Source: Candidatus Rokubacteria bacterium 13_1_40CM_69_27 (lineage in GTDB: Bacteria; Methylomirabilota; Methylomirabilia; Rokubacteriales; CSP1-6). Taken from it: a DNA stretch of 44,285 bases. The DNA is taken from positions 1-44,285 of the forward strand of contig MNEF01000039.1 of the NCBI GenBank assembly GCA_001917535.1, written 5' to 3'. This document shows, piece after piece, positions 36,419-44,285 of the stretch (positions within the stretch are counted from its first letter, which is position 1; the number at the start of each line of letters is the position of its first letter). A model generated the notes under the pieces. The model worked only from the letters and a program-made list of their open reading frames with translations, did no database searches and was not told the DNA's origin. The position numbers and the translations under genes were made by a program.

Positions 36419-37473
36419 GAGCCCTTGTCTCCGGCCTGCCGGAGTCCGAGGCCGACCGCCACCGCCAGCGCCGGCCCGGCGGCCGCGACCGTCTCGGTGT
36501 GGGCGCCGGGGACCTCGATGCGCTGGAACGGACGGGCCACCTCCACGGGGATGCCCCAGGTCGACGACAGGTAGTCGGCCAGCCCCGGCAGCTGGGCGCA
36601 TCCGCCCGCCAGCACGATCTTGGCGATCCGCTCGGAATCGGCGGTGGACGCGAAGTAGTCGAAGGTCCGCTGGACTTCGAGCGACAGCTCGCGCGAGATG
36701 GACTCGAGCGCCGGGACGATCGCGTCCCAGCCGATGCCCACGTCCTTGCCGAGCTTGGCCGCTTCGGCCTGCTCAAAGGCAATGTGCAGATGCTGCGCGA
36801 TCGCCTGCGTGTAGTTGTTGCCCCCGAAAGGGATGTCCCGCGCGAAGATGGAGGTGCCGCCCCGGAGCACATTGGTCTTCATCGTCGAGGCGCCGATATC
36901 GACCAGCGCCACCGCTTCGCCGCGCTCGTCTGGGTGGTTGAGCTCGAACTGGTTCCCCAGTGCGAAGCCGTCGACGTCGACGACGGCGGGACTGAGCCCC
37001 GCCTCCTCGACGACCCCCACGTACTCCGTCACCTTCGACTTCTTGACGGCGACGAGGATCAGATCCATGGCGCCGTCGTGCTTGCCGACGACGTGGTAGT
37101 CGAGGAAGACCTCGTCGATGGCGAACGGGATGTGGTGCTCGGCTTCCAGCTGTACCGCGTCGTGCAGCTCTTTGGGCGGCACCTCGGGGATCTGGACCTT
37201 CTTGATGATGAGCTCACGACCCGACACCGCGATGGCCGCGTCTTTCGACTTGACGCCGGCCTTGCTGACCGCCTCGTTGATCGCGTCGGAGACGACGGCG
37301 GGCTCCTTGATCGTGCCCTCGGAGATTACGTCGGGTGGCAGTGGCGCGATGCCGAGCGCGACCAGACGGTGACCGCCTCCGCCCTCGCGCAGTTGGACGA
37401 CCTTGACCGCGCTCGAGCCGATGTCTAGGCCGAACGTCTCACGCCGCCGTCGCAAAAATGGCAAATTCAACAT
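36415..37473 (-). CDS. pilM: Type IV pilus assembly ATPase-like protein PilM
   Basis: PilM is an actin-like (FtsA-type) cytoplasmic protein that binds the PilN N-terminus. The 352-aa sequence shows FGLDIGSSAVKVVQLRE near residues 14-30, VDIGASTMKTNVLRGG mid-protein and the late VLAGGCAQLPGLADYLS, the three nucleotide-binding motifs of the fold. It is the first gene of pilMNOPQ. About 200 bp without genes lies upstream and should hold its promoter if the block is not read through from pilX. Confidence 0.94.
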   Translation of the reverse strand: MLNLPFLRRRRETFGLDIGSSAVKVVQLREGGGGHRLVALGIAPLPPDVISEGTIKEPAVVSDAINEAVSKAGVKSKDAAIAVSGRELIIKKVQIPEVPPKELHDAVQLEAEHHIPFAIDEVFLDYHVVGKHDGAMDLILVAVKKSKVTEYVGVVEEAGLSPAVVDVDGFALGNQFELNHPDERGEAVALVDIGASTMKTNVLRGGTSIFARDIPFGGNNYTQAIAQHLHIAFEQAEAAKLGKDVGIGWDAIVPALESISRELSLEVQRTFDYFASTADSERIAKIVLAGGCAQLPGLADYLSSTWGIPVEVARPFQRIEVPGAHTETVAAAGPALAVAVGLGLRQAGDKGS

Positions 37474-37643
37474 GACATTATCTCGTTTCGCGAGCCTTTC
37501 CTAGTGTATTTGTTTAGTTAGTATAGGTACTTGCGGGCCCTGGACCCAACTTTTCCTGGGCACTACACCTGGGGCCTGCGGACTCGCCGGCCCCAACGTG
37601 GCCGCTGTCACGCCGCCTGGCCAGCCATACCTCGGCCTGCGAG

Positions 37644-37664
37644 GCGGGCTCTGGGCAAGCCCGC
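37644..37664 (-). terminator. Hairpin after the TPR lipoprotein gene
   Basis: A perfect 7-bp stem (GCGGGCT with AGCCCGC) and 7-nt loop lies 10 nt past the lipoprotein stop, in the 200-bp gap before pilM. No U tract is seen; this is a weak terminator candidate. Confidence 0.35.
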
Positions 37665-37674
37665 AGCGTGGAGC

Positions 37675-38400
37675 CTACTGATAACCAGGGAAATCGTCGC
37701 GTATTTTCGCGGTGTTCTGCGGATTCAGGTCGAGCACGGCCTTGTCGCCCGCCTTCAGGGTGACCTTGAGACGCCAGACCGGCGGCCCGGCGACCCTGTC
37801 CGTGATCATGTAGTCCCCGGGGGGGACGTTGCTGAAGCGGTAGCCCCCGTCCGGCTCCGTGCGGAGGAGGTGCCACTCATCCTTGACCGGCGTGTTGGGG
37901 GCGCCTCTCAGTAAGATCTGCTGCCGAACCAGCGGCTTCACGCTGCCGCCCTCCGCCTCGCCCAGGACCTTCCCGGAGATGTTGGCGCGATCGGGCCGCA
38001 GCTCTTCCTCGGCCTTGGCGGGCGTCGTCGCCCGCGCCTCCGCCCCCGAGGCGCGGGCGAGCCAGTCGCGCGCGACCTGAACCTCGCTGGAGCTCGGCGC
38101 GCCGTGCGCCACCACCCACTGGAACGCAGCCTTCGCCTCATCGAGGAGGTCGAGGTAGCTGGCGGTCACCCCGAGGCGGTATCGGGCTTCGAGGTTGTTC
38201 GCGTTCGCCGCCACTGCTTTCTGGAGCAAGGGCAGCGCGGCCGTGTAGTCGCTGCGCGCCATCGCCGCCCGCGCCGGCGGCATGTAGTCGACGGCCGGCG
38301 TCACGGCGGGTGCTGACGGTGCGGGCTGCTGGCAACCGACGAGCAGTGTCGAGAGCCCGAGCGCCCACGCCACGCGGCGAGCGGCCCGGATCAGCGACAT
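37675..38400 (-). CDS. Lipoprotein with TPR and carboxypeptidase-regulatory-like domain
   Basis: This 241-aa predicted lipoprotein has a lipobox LVGC (Cys23). Two TPR-like helical repeats cover about residues 42-115 (ARSDYTAALPLLQKAVAANANNLEARYRLG). A C-terminal beta-sandwich resembles carboxypeptidase regulatory-like domains (PDGGYRFSNVPPGDYMITDR, about 190-210). It starts 4 bp after pilX, so it is co-expressed with the minor pilins and takes the place where pilY1 often lies. A pilus accessory role is likely from context; no direct functional signature is seen. Confidence 0.75.
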   Translation of the reverse strand: MSLIRAARRVAWALGLSTLLVGCQQPAPSAPAVTPAVDYMPPARAAMARSDYTAALPLLQKAVAANANNLEARYRLGVTASYLDLLDEAKAAFQWVVAHGAPSSSEVQVARDWLARASGAEARATTPAKAEEELRPDRANISGKVLGEAEGGSVKPLVRQQILLRGAPNTPVKDEWHLLRTEPDGGYRFSNVPPGDYMITDRVAGPPVWRLKVTLKAGDKAVLDLNPQNTAKIRDDFPGYQ

Positions 38401-38404
38401 CGCT

Positions 38405-39646
38405 CTAGTTCGAGGCCTCGCGCCAGGAGCCGGGAGCGACGTAATAGCCCTGCGGGATGTACCCGCCGCCGTTGGCGATGGCGGCGCAGTCGTACTGGAT
38501 GTTGGCGTTGCCGAGGGTGTCGGTATCGACGGCCGTCGCGATCGTATCGATGATGTTCGTCGAGACCACCGCCCCGTAGATGCTCCCGTTCCCGGTGCCC
38601 CGGTACGAGATGTCGTTCAATGCGTAAATGAGCCCACGATATGTGATGTTACCGTCCATCGTGAGGCTCCCCATGACGACGAGCCAGCCGCTATTGTTCA
38701 TCCCGCTGATCTTCACGCTGGGCAGGTCGCCCTCGTTCGGCAGCGCCGGCGGATTGGGCAGGGCTGCCCCCTTGACAGTGTCGACGAACACGAGGCCGTT
38801 CATGTCGGTCATGTCCAGGGTGAATTGGGAGTTCGACGTGGGCTGGATGTAGTGCATGTTCGTGTTGCCGGACTGCGCCATCTGCTTGAGCCAACCCATC
38901 TCCTTGTTCGTGAACGTAAACTTGTTGAACTCGGAGGGATCGACATAACTCTGGTCCGGCGAGCCGAGGATCTGGGCATTGCCCTGCGTCGTAATCGTGT
39001 TCCCGTTTGTGACCGTCACGCCGGCCTTGAGGGTTCCCGGTGGGCAGTTTTGCGGGCTGGCGCCATTCACGTCCGAGGTCCCCTTCATCTGGACGCTTCC
39101 GGCCACGTTCAGGGGGCCCGGGGGATCCAGGTTCCTGAACTTCGTGAGGGCGACCTGGAGCAGCCGCCGACCCGCCAGGTCCCCCTGAGGAATGGCGCCC
39201 GGCAGGGCGGGCACGGGCGCGCTGGGGCGCACGACATAGCCCGTGGCCACGACACAGCGGTCATCGGAGCCGAGAGGCGCAGTCGCGCAGGCCCACGTTC
39301 CGACGGGCGGCAGTGGAGGCGCGGTGAGGCTCATCGTGTAGCCACCCCGCCCGAGCGCCAGCAGCTGGCTCGCGTCGTAGGGTGCGGGCGCGGGAACGTC
39401 CGTCGACGCTCCCGCCGGGGGAGCGCCGACATTATTCAGGCCCCAGATGCTCCGCTCGACACCGGCCTCGGCGAGGCCCAGCGCCTCGTCGCCCGCTTTG
39501 AGATTCGCGGTGATCAGCGGCTCGGTGGCGCTCATGGCGACCAGGGCGGCGACGAGCGAGGTGAGCAGCACCAGGACCATCATGGCCAGCGGTAGTGCGA
39601 TCCCCCGCTGGTCGCGGAAAGCCATCAGCACGGTTGGTGGACGCAT
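38405..39646 (-). CDS. pilX: PilX-like pilus assembly protein
   Basis: This 413-aa protein has the PilX N-terminal signature: a short basic leader (RDQRG), then ALPLAMMVLVLLTSLVAALVAMSATEP as the hydrophobic helix. A long Gly/Asn/Thr-rich extracellular region follows with few charged residues. The ATG at 39646 has GGAGG 7 nt upstream. It is much larger than classical PilX (about 200 aa). The order fimT-like, pilV, pilW, pilX matches the Pseudomonas minor pilin operon, which supports the name. It is exported and likely assembled at the pilus tip. Confidence 0.8.
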   Translation of the reverse strand: MRPPTVLMAFRDQRGIALPLAMMVLVLLTSLVAALVAMSATEPLITANLKAGDEALGLAEAGVERSIWGLNNVGAPPAGASTDVPAPAPYDASQLLALGRGGYTMSLTAPPLPPVGTWACATAPLGSDDRCVVATGYVVRPSAPVPALPGAIPQGDLAGRRLLQVALTKFRNLDPPGPLNVAGSVQMKGTSDVNGASPQNCPPGTLKAGVTVTNGNTITTQGNAQILGSPDQSYVDPSEFNKFTFTNKEMGWLKQMAQSGNTNMHYIQPTSNSQFTLDMTDMNGLVFVDTVKGAALPNPPALPNEGDLPSVKISGMNNSGWLVVMGSLTMDGNITYRGLIYALNDISYRGTGNGSIYGAVVSTNIIDTIATAVDTDTLGNANIQYDCAAIANGGGYIPQGYYVAPGSWREASN

Positions 39647-39659
39647 GATTCGGCCTCCT

Positions 39660-40211
39660 CTAGAAGTTGCGTAGCCGCACCGAGCTGGCGATGTGCGTCC
39701 TCACGTCGGCGACGCCGCCGGCCGGTGCGGTCTCTTCGGTCCGGGTCTGCACCGTGATGTCGATCCGCCGGATGTTGCTCAGGGCGCCGACGGGGACCGC
39801 GAGCGTGGCTTCGCCCCCGTCCCGGTAGACGAAGATCAGGGTCTGCACGCCGCCGACGAGCACCTGGGCCGCGCCCCCGGCGACGGTGCGCTGCAGATCC
39901 GTCCCGTTGAGGGCGTAGGTGACATCAGGGCTGGGCGGCACCCCCGGCGGCGCCGGGTCCGGCGGGGTGAACGTGATGGTCGTCGTGCTGGCGGCGGTGA
40001 TGGCCTTCGCTTCGCGCAAGTCGCGGGCCATGCGCTCGAGCGCGACCCGCGCATTCTGCTGGGTCTCCACCCTGTTCGACCCGGTCACGTAGGCCTGCAG
40101 CGCCCCCTGCTGAATCCCGACGACCCCGGCGAGCACGAGCGCCAGGATGGCGAGCGCCACCAGCAGCTCGGCGAGCGTGAATCCCCTGCGACACCGCCAG
40201 ATCGTCCTCAT
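39660..40211 (-). CDS. pilW: Prepilin with N-terminal methylation motif, PilW/PulJ-like
   Basis: This 183-aa minor pilin has the class III signal RRGFTLAELLVALAILALVLAGV: cleavage after Gly10, N-methyl Phe and Glu at +5. The downstream segment NARVALERMARDLREAKAI is the conserved PilW/PulJ helix. The ATG at 40211 follows GGAGG by 7 nt. It is processed by the PilD encoded nearby and probably sits in the priming minor-pilin complex. Confidence 0.85.
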   Translation of the reverse strand: MRTIWRCRRGFTLAELLVALAILALVLAGVVGIQQGALQAYVTGSNRVETQQNARVALERMARDLREAKAITAASTTTITFTPPDPAPPGVPPSPDVTYALNGTDLQRTVAGGAAQVLVGGVQTLIFVYRDGGEATLAVPVGALSNIRRIDITVQTRTEETAPAGGVADVRTHIASSVRLRNF

Positions 40212-40222
40212 GCGTTCCTCCG

Positions 40223-40795
40223 CTATTGCCGCTGCGCCACCAGCGTGGTGAGCTGCACGCTGTCCTCGGCCGCACCGACCGTGCCGACGCCCGTCATCGG
40301 AAGGAAAAACACGGTGACGGTGACCTGTCGAAGGCTGGCCAGGCTGGGATCGACCGGGATCCCGCACCCCGGCGCCACGTCGCAGCCAGTAATTCGCACG
40401 ACCCGGCGGTGTTGCGGGTAGCTGGCGACGACCGCGTTGGCGCTGTTGACGAAGGTGATCGTGTTGTACGCGTCGTCGGGGAAGGTCACCAGACCCGGGG
40501 GCGCGGCCCCCAGGCAGTTCACCCAGGTCCCGGTCACGGGCGCCGCGTTGCCGATCGAGACCCCGAGGCAATCGGTGGCCGGGGCGGCCCACGGGCTGTT
40601 CTTCACCTGCTCGAGCCGCTGCTGGGCCAGGAACACGGCCGTCGTCTTGAGCTTCGACTGGCCGACCTGGCTCGTCGCCAGGGGCGCAACGGCGATGAGG
40701 GAGACGAGCCCGATCATGATGATCCCGACCGCGACGATGACCTCGGCCACCGTCAGTCCGCTCGCGTCCTGCGTGATCTGCCGGAGTCTGCGCAT
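40223..40795 (-). CDS. pilV: Type IV pilus modification/minor pilin PilV
   Basis: This 190-aa minor pilin has the prepilin site ASGLTVAEVIVAVGIIMIGLVSLI, with a Leu rather than Phe after the cleaved Gly and Glu at +5. The following TSQVGQSKLKTTAVFLAQQRLEQVK helix matches PilV. The ATG at 40795 fits a GAGGGG ribosome site; a GTG at 40816 is less likely. It lies 11 bp upstream of pilW and 17 bp after the FimT-like gene. Confidence 0.85.
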   Translation of the reverse strand: MRRLRQITQDASGLTVAEVIVAVGIIMIGLVSLIAVAPLATSQVGQSKLKTTAVFLAQQRLEQVKNSPWAAPATDCLGVSIGNAAPVTGTWVNCLGAAPPGLVTFPDDAYNTITFVNSANAVVASYPQHRRVVRITGCDVAPGCGIPVDPSLASLRQVTVTVFFLPMTGVGTVGAAEDSVQLTTLVAQRQ

Positions 40796-40812
40796 GGTGC
40801 TGGACCCCTCTC

Positions 40813-41286
40813 TCACTGAATCTGCACTCGTCCCGAAGCGGAGACGACGACGGTCCGCGTGATGTTGCCGCTGGGATAGTTCGTGGTGACAGTAAGGTTG
40901 GCGGCGGTCGTCGCCGCGCCGAGATTACTGAACACCGGGTTCGCGTTCGTTGCCAGCGTGAGATTGTTGGCGAGCGTCAAGAAGCCGTTGGCGTCGGTGC
41001 CGGGTCCCGACCAGATCGCTCCGCCGCAGGTGCTGAGGCGATAGCGGTACTGGTTGCCGACCACCTCCACGCACACCGTCTGGTTCTGCGAGATGGCCAG
41101 TTGCCGGCCACGGTTGATTCCCGCGGCCAGCTCCTCGGCCGTCGCTTTCGCGCCTGCAGCTCTCATGTAGCCGATCAGAGTCGGCAGCGACACCACGGCC
41201 ATGACGGCCACAATGGCGATGACGACCAGCAGCTCGGCTGCCGTGAAGCCGTTCCGGTTCAGCCGGTAAATGCCGCGAGATACCAC
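40813..41286 (-). CDS. GspH/FimT-family prepilin
   Basis: This minor pseudopilin of about 157 aa has the prepilin motif NRNGFTAAELLVVIAIVAVMAVVSLP (cleavage after Gly, +5 Glu). The GspH/FimT segment AEELAAGINRGRQLAISQNQTVCVEV is also present. Start is GTG at 41286, chosen because GGGGAGGGG lies about 10 nt upstream; the GTG at 41295 abuts that site. The start lies inside the end of pilD (28-bp overlap). It leads the minor pilin set. Confidence 0.83.
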   Translation of the reverse strand: MVSRGIYRLNRNGFTAAELLVVIAIVAVMAVVSLPTLIGYMRAAGAKATAEELAAGINRGRQLAISQNQTVCVEVVGNQYRYRLSTCGGAIWSGPGTDANGFLTLANNLTLATNANPVFSNLGAATTAANLTVTTNYPSGNITRTVVVSASGRVQIQ

Positions 41287-42005
41287 CGAATACACCCCTC
41301 CCCGAACAGCAGAGCGACCACTCCTCCTCCAGCAAGGAACGGACCAAACGGGATGGGGTCTCTGCGCCCTCTAAGTCCCGTTGCCAGAAGGACTCCTGCG
41401 ACCAGGCCTCCGAGGACGACCCCGGAGAAAATAGCCACCAGTGCCAATTTGTACCCGAGGAAGGCTCCCAGCATCGCGCCCAGCTTCATGTCTCCGCCGC
41501 CCATCCCTCCGGGACTCACGACGATCACGAGGAACGGGATGCCGCCGCCCACCAGAATTCCGAGCAGCGCGTCGAGCCATGTCACGGAGGGGCTGATGAA
41601 AGAGAGCACGAATCCCGCGACGATGCCCGGGAGCGTGATCGCGTCCGGGATGATCTGGTGCTCCAGGTCGATGAAGGAGATGGTCACCAGTGCCGCCAGG
41701 AGGATCCAAGCCCCGGCCAACTCCGCACGCCAGCCGATCCGCCACGCCGCCAGCAGGAACAGGACGGCAGTCAGGCCCTCGACGACGGGGTAACGCCAGG
41801 CGATCGAGGCCCCGCACTGCCGGCAACGGCCGCGGAGCCAGATGAAGCTCAGGATCGGGATGTTGTCGAACCACCGGATCATCGTGCCGCACGCGCGGCA
41901 GCTGGAGCGGCGCGAGACGAGGCTCTCGTCTTTCGGGAGCCGGACGATGACGACGTTGAGGAAGCTGCCGATCACTGCACCGATGACAAGCGCTACCGCG
42001 ATCAT
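41259..42005 (-). CDS. pilD: Prepilin peptidase/N-methyltransferase PilD
   Basis: This 248-aa integral membrane aspartyl protease cleaves prepilin leaders and methylates the new N-terminus. Two CxxC pairs (Cys36/39 and Cys61/64) form the zinc-binding cytoplasmic domain. Catalytic Asp residues lie in FIDLEHQIIPD (Asp113) and GMGGGDMKLGAMLGAFLG (Asp172). The ATG at 42005 overlaps the upstream TPR gene stop by ATGA. It serves the four minor pilins encoded just downstream. Confidence 0.95.
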   Translation of the reverse strand: MIAVALVIGAVIGSFLNVVIVRLPKDESLVSRRSSCRACGTMIRWFDNIPILSFIWLRGRCRQCGASIAWRYPVVEGLTAVLFLLAAWRIGWRAELAGAWILLAALVTISFIDLEHQIIPDAITLPGIVAGFVLSFISPSVTWLDALLGILVGGGIPFLVIVVSPGGMGGGDMKLGAMLGAFLGYKLALVAIFSGVVLGGLVAGVLLATGLRGRRDPIPFGPFLAGGGVVALLFGEGCIRWYLAAFTG

Positions 42006-43264
42006 CTGTCCGAGCCCACCAGACCCGCCAGGGAAGGCTGGCTCAAGGCTCTGCGCACAGTCCACGCCAGATAGCTCGCCGGCTCCAGTCGCAGGTACCG
42101 CTCGAAGTGCCTTCTGGCGGACGGATGGTCGCCGCGGAGTTCATAGACGCGGGCCAGACCGTAGTGCGCCTTGGCCAGATCGGGGTCCAGCTCGAGCGCC
42201 GCCTGCTGCTGAGCGACGGCCTCCTCGAGCCGTCCCTGCTGGAGGTAGATATCGCCGAGGTGGCTCAGGGCCTGTGGATTGCGCGGGTTCAGGCGCAGGG
42301 AAGTGTTCACCTCGGCGACCGCATCGCCCGGTTTCCCCTCCCGGCTGAGCTGGCGGGCTTTCCGCAGGTGCTCCTCCGCCTGCCCCAGCGTGAGGGCGGT
42401 GGAGTGGGCGCGAGCGAGATCGTGTTCTCGATCGCCCTGGCCGAGACGACGATAGGCGTTCATGAGCACTGGGTAAACGGGAGCGAACCTCGGGTCGCTC
42501 TGACGCGCGCGCTCGAGGCAGGCGACGGCCTCGCGGTCGTTCCCGATTTGGGTGAGGGCCAGCCCCAGGTTATAGAGCATGACCGGCGTCGGGTAAACCT
42601 CGACGAGCCGCTTGTAGTAGTCGACCGCTCCCGCGACGTCGCCCTTTTGCCAATGCGCCATGGCGAGGCCCTGCGCCGCATCGACGATGGCGCTGTAGCC
42701 CCGAACGCGCTGGAACGCCTCGATGGCCTCGTCATACGCGTGTGCGTGCAACCGGGCGAAGCCGAGGAGCAGATAGCCCGCGCTCGATCGGGTCTGGCCG
42801 ATGTTGCGCCGGATCTCGGTCTCGACTGCGGCAGCCCCGTCGGCGAGCTTCGGCAGGAGACCGTCGACCCACCTCGCCGGGTCGACGGAGCGGTATCCGT
42901 CGCGGTCGATGATCGTCGCCAGGGGCGGGGTGCGCCGCACATAGACCAGCGCAACGTCGTCCCAGTAGACGAGCGCCCAGCGGGGTGGCACGAACGCATC
43001 GGGCTCCGCCCTTTCGCCCCCGGGGTAGGCCACGATCGCGACATCGAACCCGTATCGGGCCTGAAGCTGCTCGAGCAGCGCGGCGTTCTGGCGGGCGAAC
43101 TCGATGTCCCACAGCACGCCTGGCTCGATGTGCCCGCGTCCGTCGATGATCGGGACCCTCTTGGGGGAGTCTCTCCATTCGAGATAGCCACCCCAGTGAA
43201 ACGTGTTGAAGACTCGGCCCTCGATCCCGACGCGGTCCAGGTAGCGGAGGGCCTGCTCGGGCAA
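42002..43264 (-). CDS. C-terminal part of frameshifted membrane/TPR protein
   Basis: This frame starts abruptly with RVFNTFHWGGYLEWRD, the conserved domain that normally follows multiple membrane helices in large glycosyltransferase-like envelope proteins. A TPR array then runs from about residue 150 to 400. The frame is open upstream to 43330, where sense can be read (GFGVNDLFLPEQALRYLDR), and a stop codon lies at 43333-43331. The N-terminal half is in another frame at 43302-44285. A single-base indel (one extra base or two missing) near 43,270-43,330 would restore one protein. It could be a sequencing error or a real break. It overlaps pilD by ATGA. Confidence 0.7.
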   Translation of the reverse strand: MPEQALRYLDRVGIEGRVFNTFHWGGYLEWRDSPKRVPIIDGRGHIEPGVLWDIEFARQNAALLEQLQARYGFDVAIVAYPGGERAEPDAFVPPRWALVYWDDVALVYVRRTPPLATIIDRDGYRSVDPARWVDGLLPKLADGAAAVETEIRRNIGQTRSSAGYLLLGFARLHAHAYDEAIEAFQRVRGYSAIVDAAQGLAMAHWQKGDVAGAVDYYKRLVEVYPTPVMLYNLGLALTQIGNDREAVACLERARQSDPRFAPVYPVLMNAYRRLGQGDREHDLARAHSTALTLGQAEEHLRKARQLSREGKPGDAVAEVNTSLRLNPRNPQALSHLGDIYLQQGRLEEAVAQQQAALELDPDLAKAHYGLARVYELRGDHPSARRHFERYLRLEPASYLAWTVRRALSQPSLAGLVGSDR

Positions 43265-43301
43265 GAAGAGATCGTTGACCCCAAAGCCCGGCAGTTTCCT
43301 C

Positions 43302-44285
43302 GAGTCGGTGAAGGGCCGCCACCAGGCTCCTCACGAGGACGGGGGCGGCGACGATGGCCAGGAGGTAGCCGAACCGCCGAGCGGACAGGCCCAGAACCAC
43401 GAACGGCCCAACGAGGAGCACCGCCGGCACAGGGATGCGGTGGGCCATGGCGATGAGCGTCGCCACGAGCAGGGCCGTCACGATGAAGGGGCCGGGCTGG
43501 TGAATGGGGTGAGGAGGCTGGAGCTCGATGATGTGATACGTGTGCCACGTCGACGTGGCGAGTCGAAACGGCAGCGTCACGGCCTCGAGACCGTAGGGAT
43601 TGACCACGGACGCACCGAGGACGGCGGCGAGCACCGCGGCCACGGTCTTGAGCTGAGTCGCCGAGGGGGTTCCCGCAACGTCCACGCCGCGCCAACGGCG
43701 AAGCAGCCGAAGCGCGCCGCCACCACCGAGGAACGCGACAAAGGGCACTATGCCCACGAGGATGCTGGGGTGGATATTCGCCCACAGCACCTGGAGCGCG
43801 GGGAGCCAGTAGAGGTGTCGGCTGCCCTGGCAGAGATAGGCGTTCAGCGCGTAGATCGTGAAGCTGAGGAAGACCATGAGGGCGAGGTCCGGGCGCTCGA
43901 CGAGCCTGGGCCTGATCATCAGGAGGCAACCGAGCAGCACCGCCATCCTGATCATCAGCGCCGTGATGCGGTCGGATCGCTCGCCGCCGGGCAGCGCCGA
44001 ATCCTTCCACAGAATCAGGAAGAGGAGCGCGCCGAGGGCTGCCTTCAGGAGAATGACGCCGGAGAACCCAGCCGCCGCGTAGCTGAGGTAGAGCACGACG
44101 TCGAAGAGCCACTCCGGGTTGTAGAACGGCATCCCGGCGCTCGGGAACGTGAATGGTTCGCTGGGGGGGAGCGTCCCCTGGCGGACAATCTCGCGCCCCA
44201 AGGCGAGGTGCGTCCAGGCGTCCGAGTCCTCGATCTTCGTCGTCCCCAGCGCGAAGGCGGAGGCGATGAGGAGACAGGCGCACAA
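43302..44285 (-). CDS. N-terminal membrane part of frameshifted protein, 5' end outside window
   Basis: This hydrophobic stretch of more than 300 residues contains IEDSDAWTHLALGREIVRQG near its start and PEWLFDVVLYLSYAAAG, the loops typical of large membrane proteins with a luminal Asp/Trp-His signature. About eight membrane helices follow. The frame goes out of register near 43,300 (the given end is approximate), and its continuation into a low-complexity tail looks like out-of-frame noise. Its real partner is 42002-43264. No start codon is convincing inside the window. Confidence 0.65.

Overview
The window is GC-rich (about two-thirds G+C by eye), densely coded bacterial chromosome. No rRNA, tRNA or CRISPR array was found. 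The gene content suggests an uncultivated soil or subsurface lineage: Liv-type amino-acid uptake, molybdenum hydroxylase and hydantoinase genes on the left, and type IV pilus, shikimate and biotin-carboxylase genes in one long co-directional run on the right. Candidatus Rokubacteria (Methylomirabilota) would fit, but this is inferred from gene style only.

Left region (1-10,107). A truncated FAD-dependent amine oxidase-like gene (minus) diverges from a secreted di-haem oxidoreductase (plus). A minus-strand operon then reads, in transcription order: solute-binding protein, LivH, a fused LivM-LivG protein, LivF, an SDR dehydrogenase, a leucine-dehydrogenase-like enzyme and a DUF1989 protein. This couples import of an amino-acid-like compound to its oxidative deamination.

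Middle region (10,108-22,705). The divergent plus-strand operon encodes an Old-Yellow-Enzyme/trimethylamine-dehydrogenase-like flavoprotein, a second DUF1989 protein, HyuA and HyuB (N-methylhydantoinase/oxoprolinase type) and an SDR, with ATGA overlaps among the last three. An IS630-family element sits exactly in the stop codon of that SDR. Past the element lies a 38-bp inverted repeat that folds only as plus-strand RNA, then a three-subunit xanthine-dehydrogenase-type molybdenum hydroxylase. Together with the left operon this resembles an undescribed catabolic locus for an N-methylated or cyclic nitrogen compound: uptake, ring hydroxylation, ATP-driven ring opening, demethylation and deamination. 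The substrate is not established.

Right region (22,706-44,285). After a secreted BNR/Asp-box protein and a tiny secreted peptide, every gene from 44,285 down to 25,078 is on the minus strand. In transcription order: a frameshifted membrane/TPR protein, prepilin peptidase PilD, minor pilins FimT-like/PilV/PilW/PilX, a lipoprotein, PilM-N-O-P-Q, AroC, AroB, a TPR protein, EF-P, AccB, a peptidase-MA metalloprotease, AccC and ThiE. Many junctions overlap by 1-4 nt, so translation is probably coupled.
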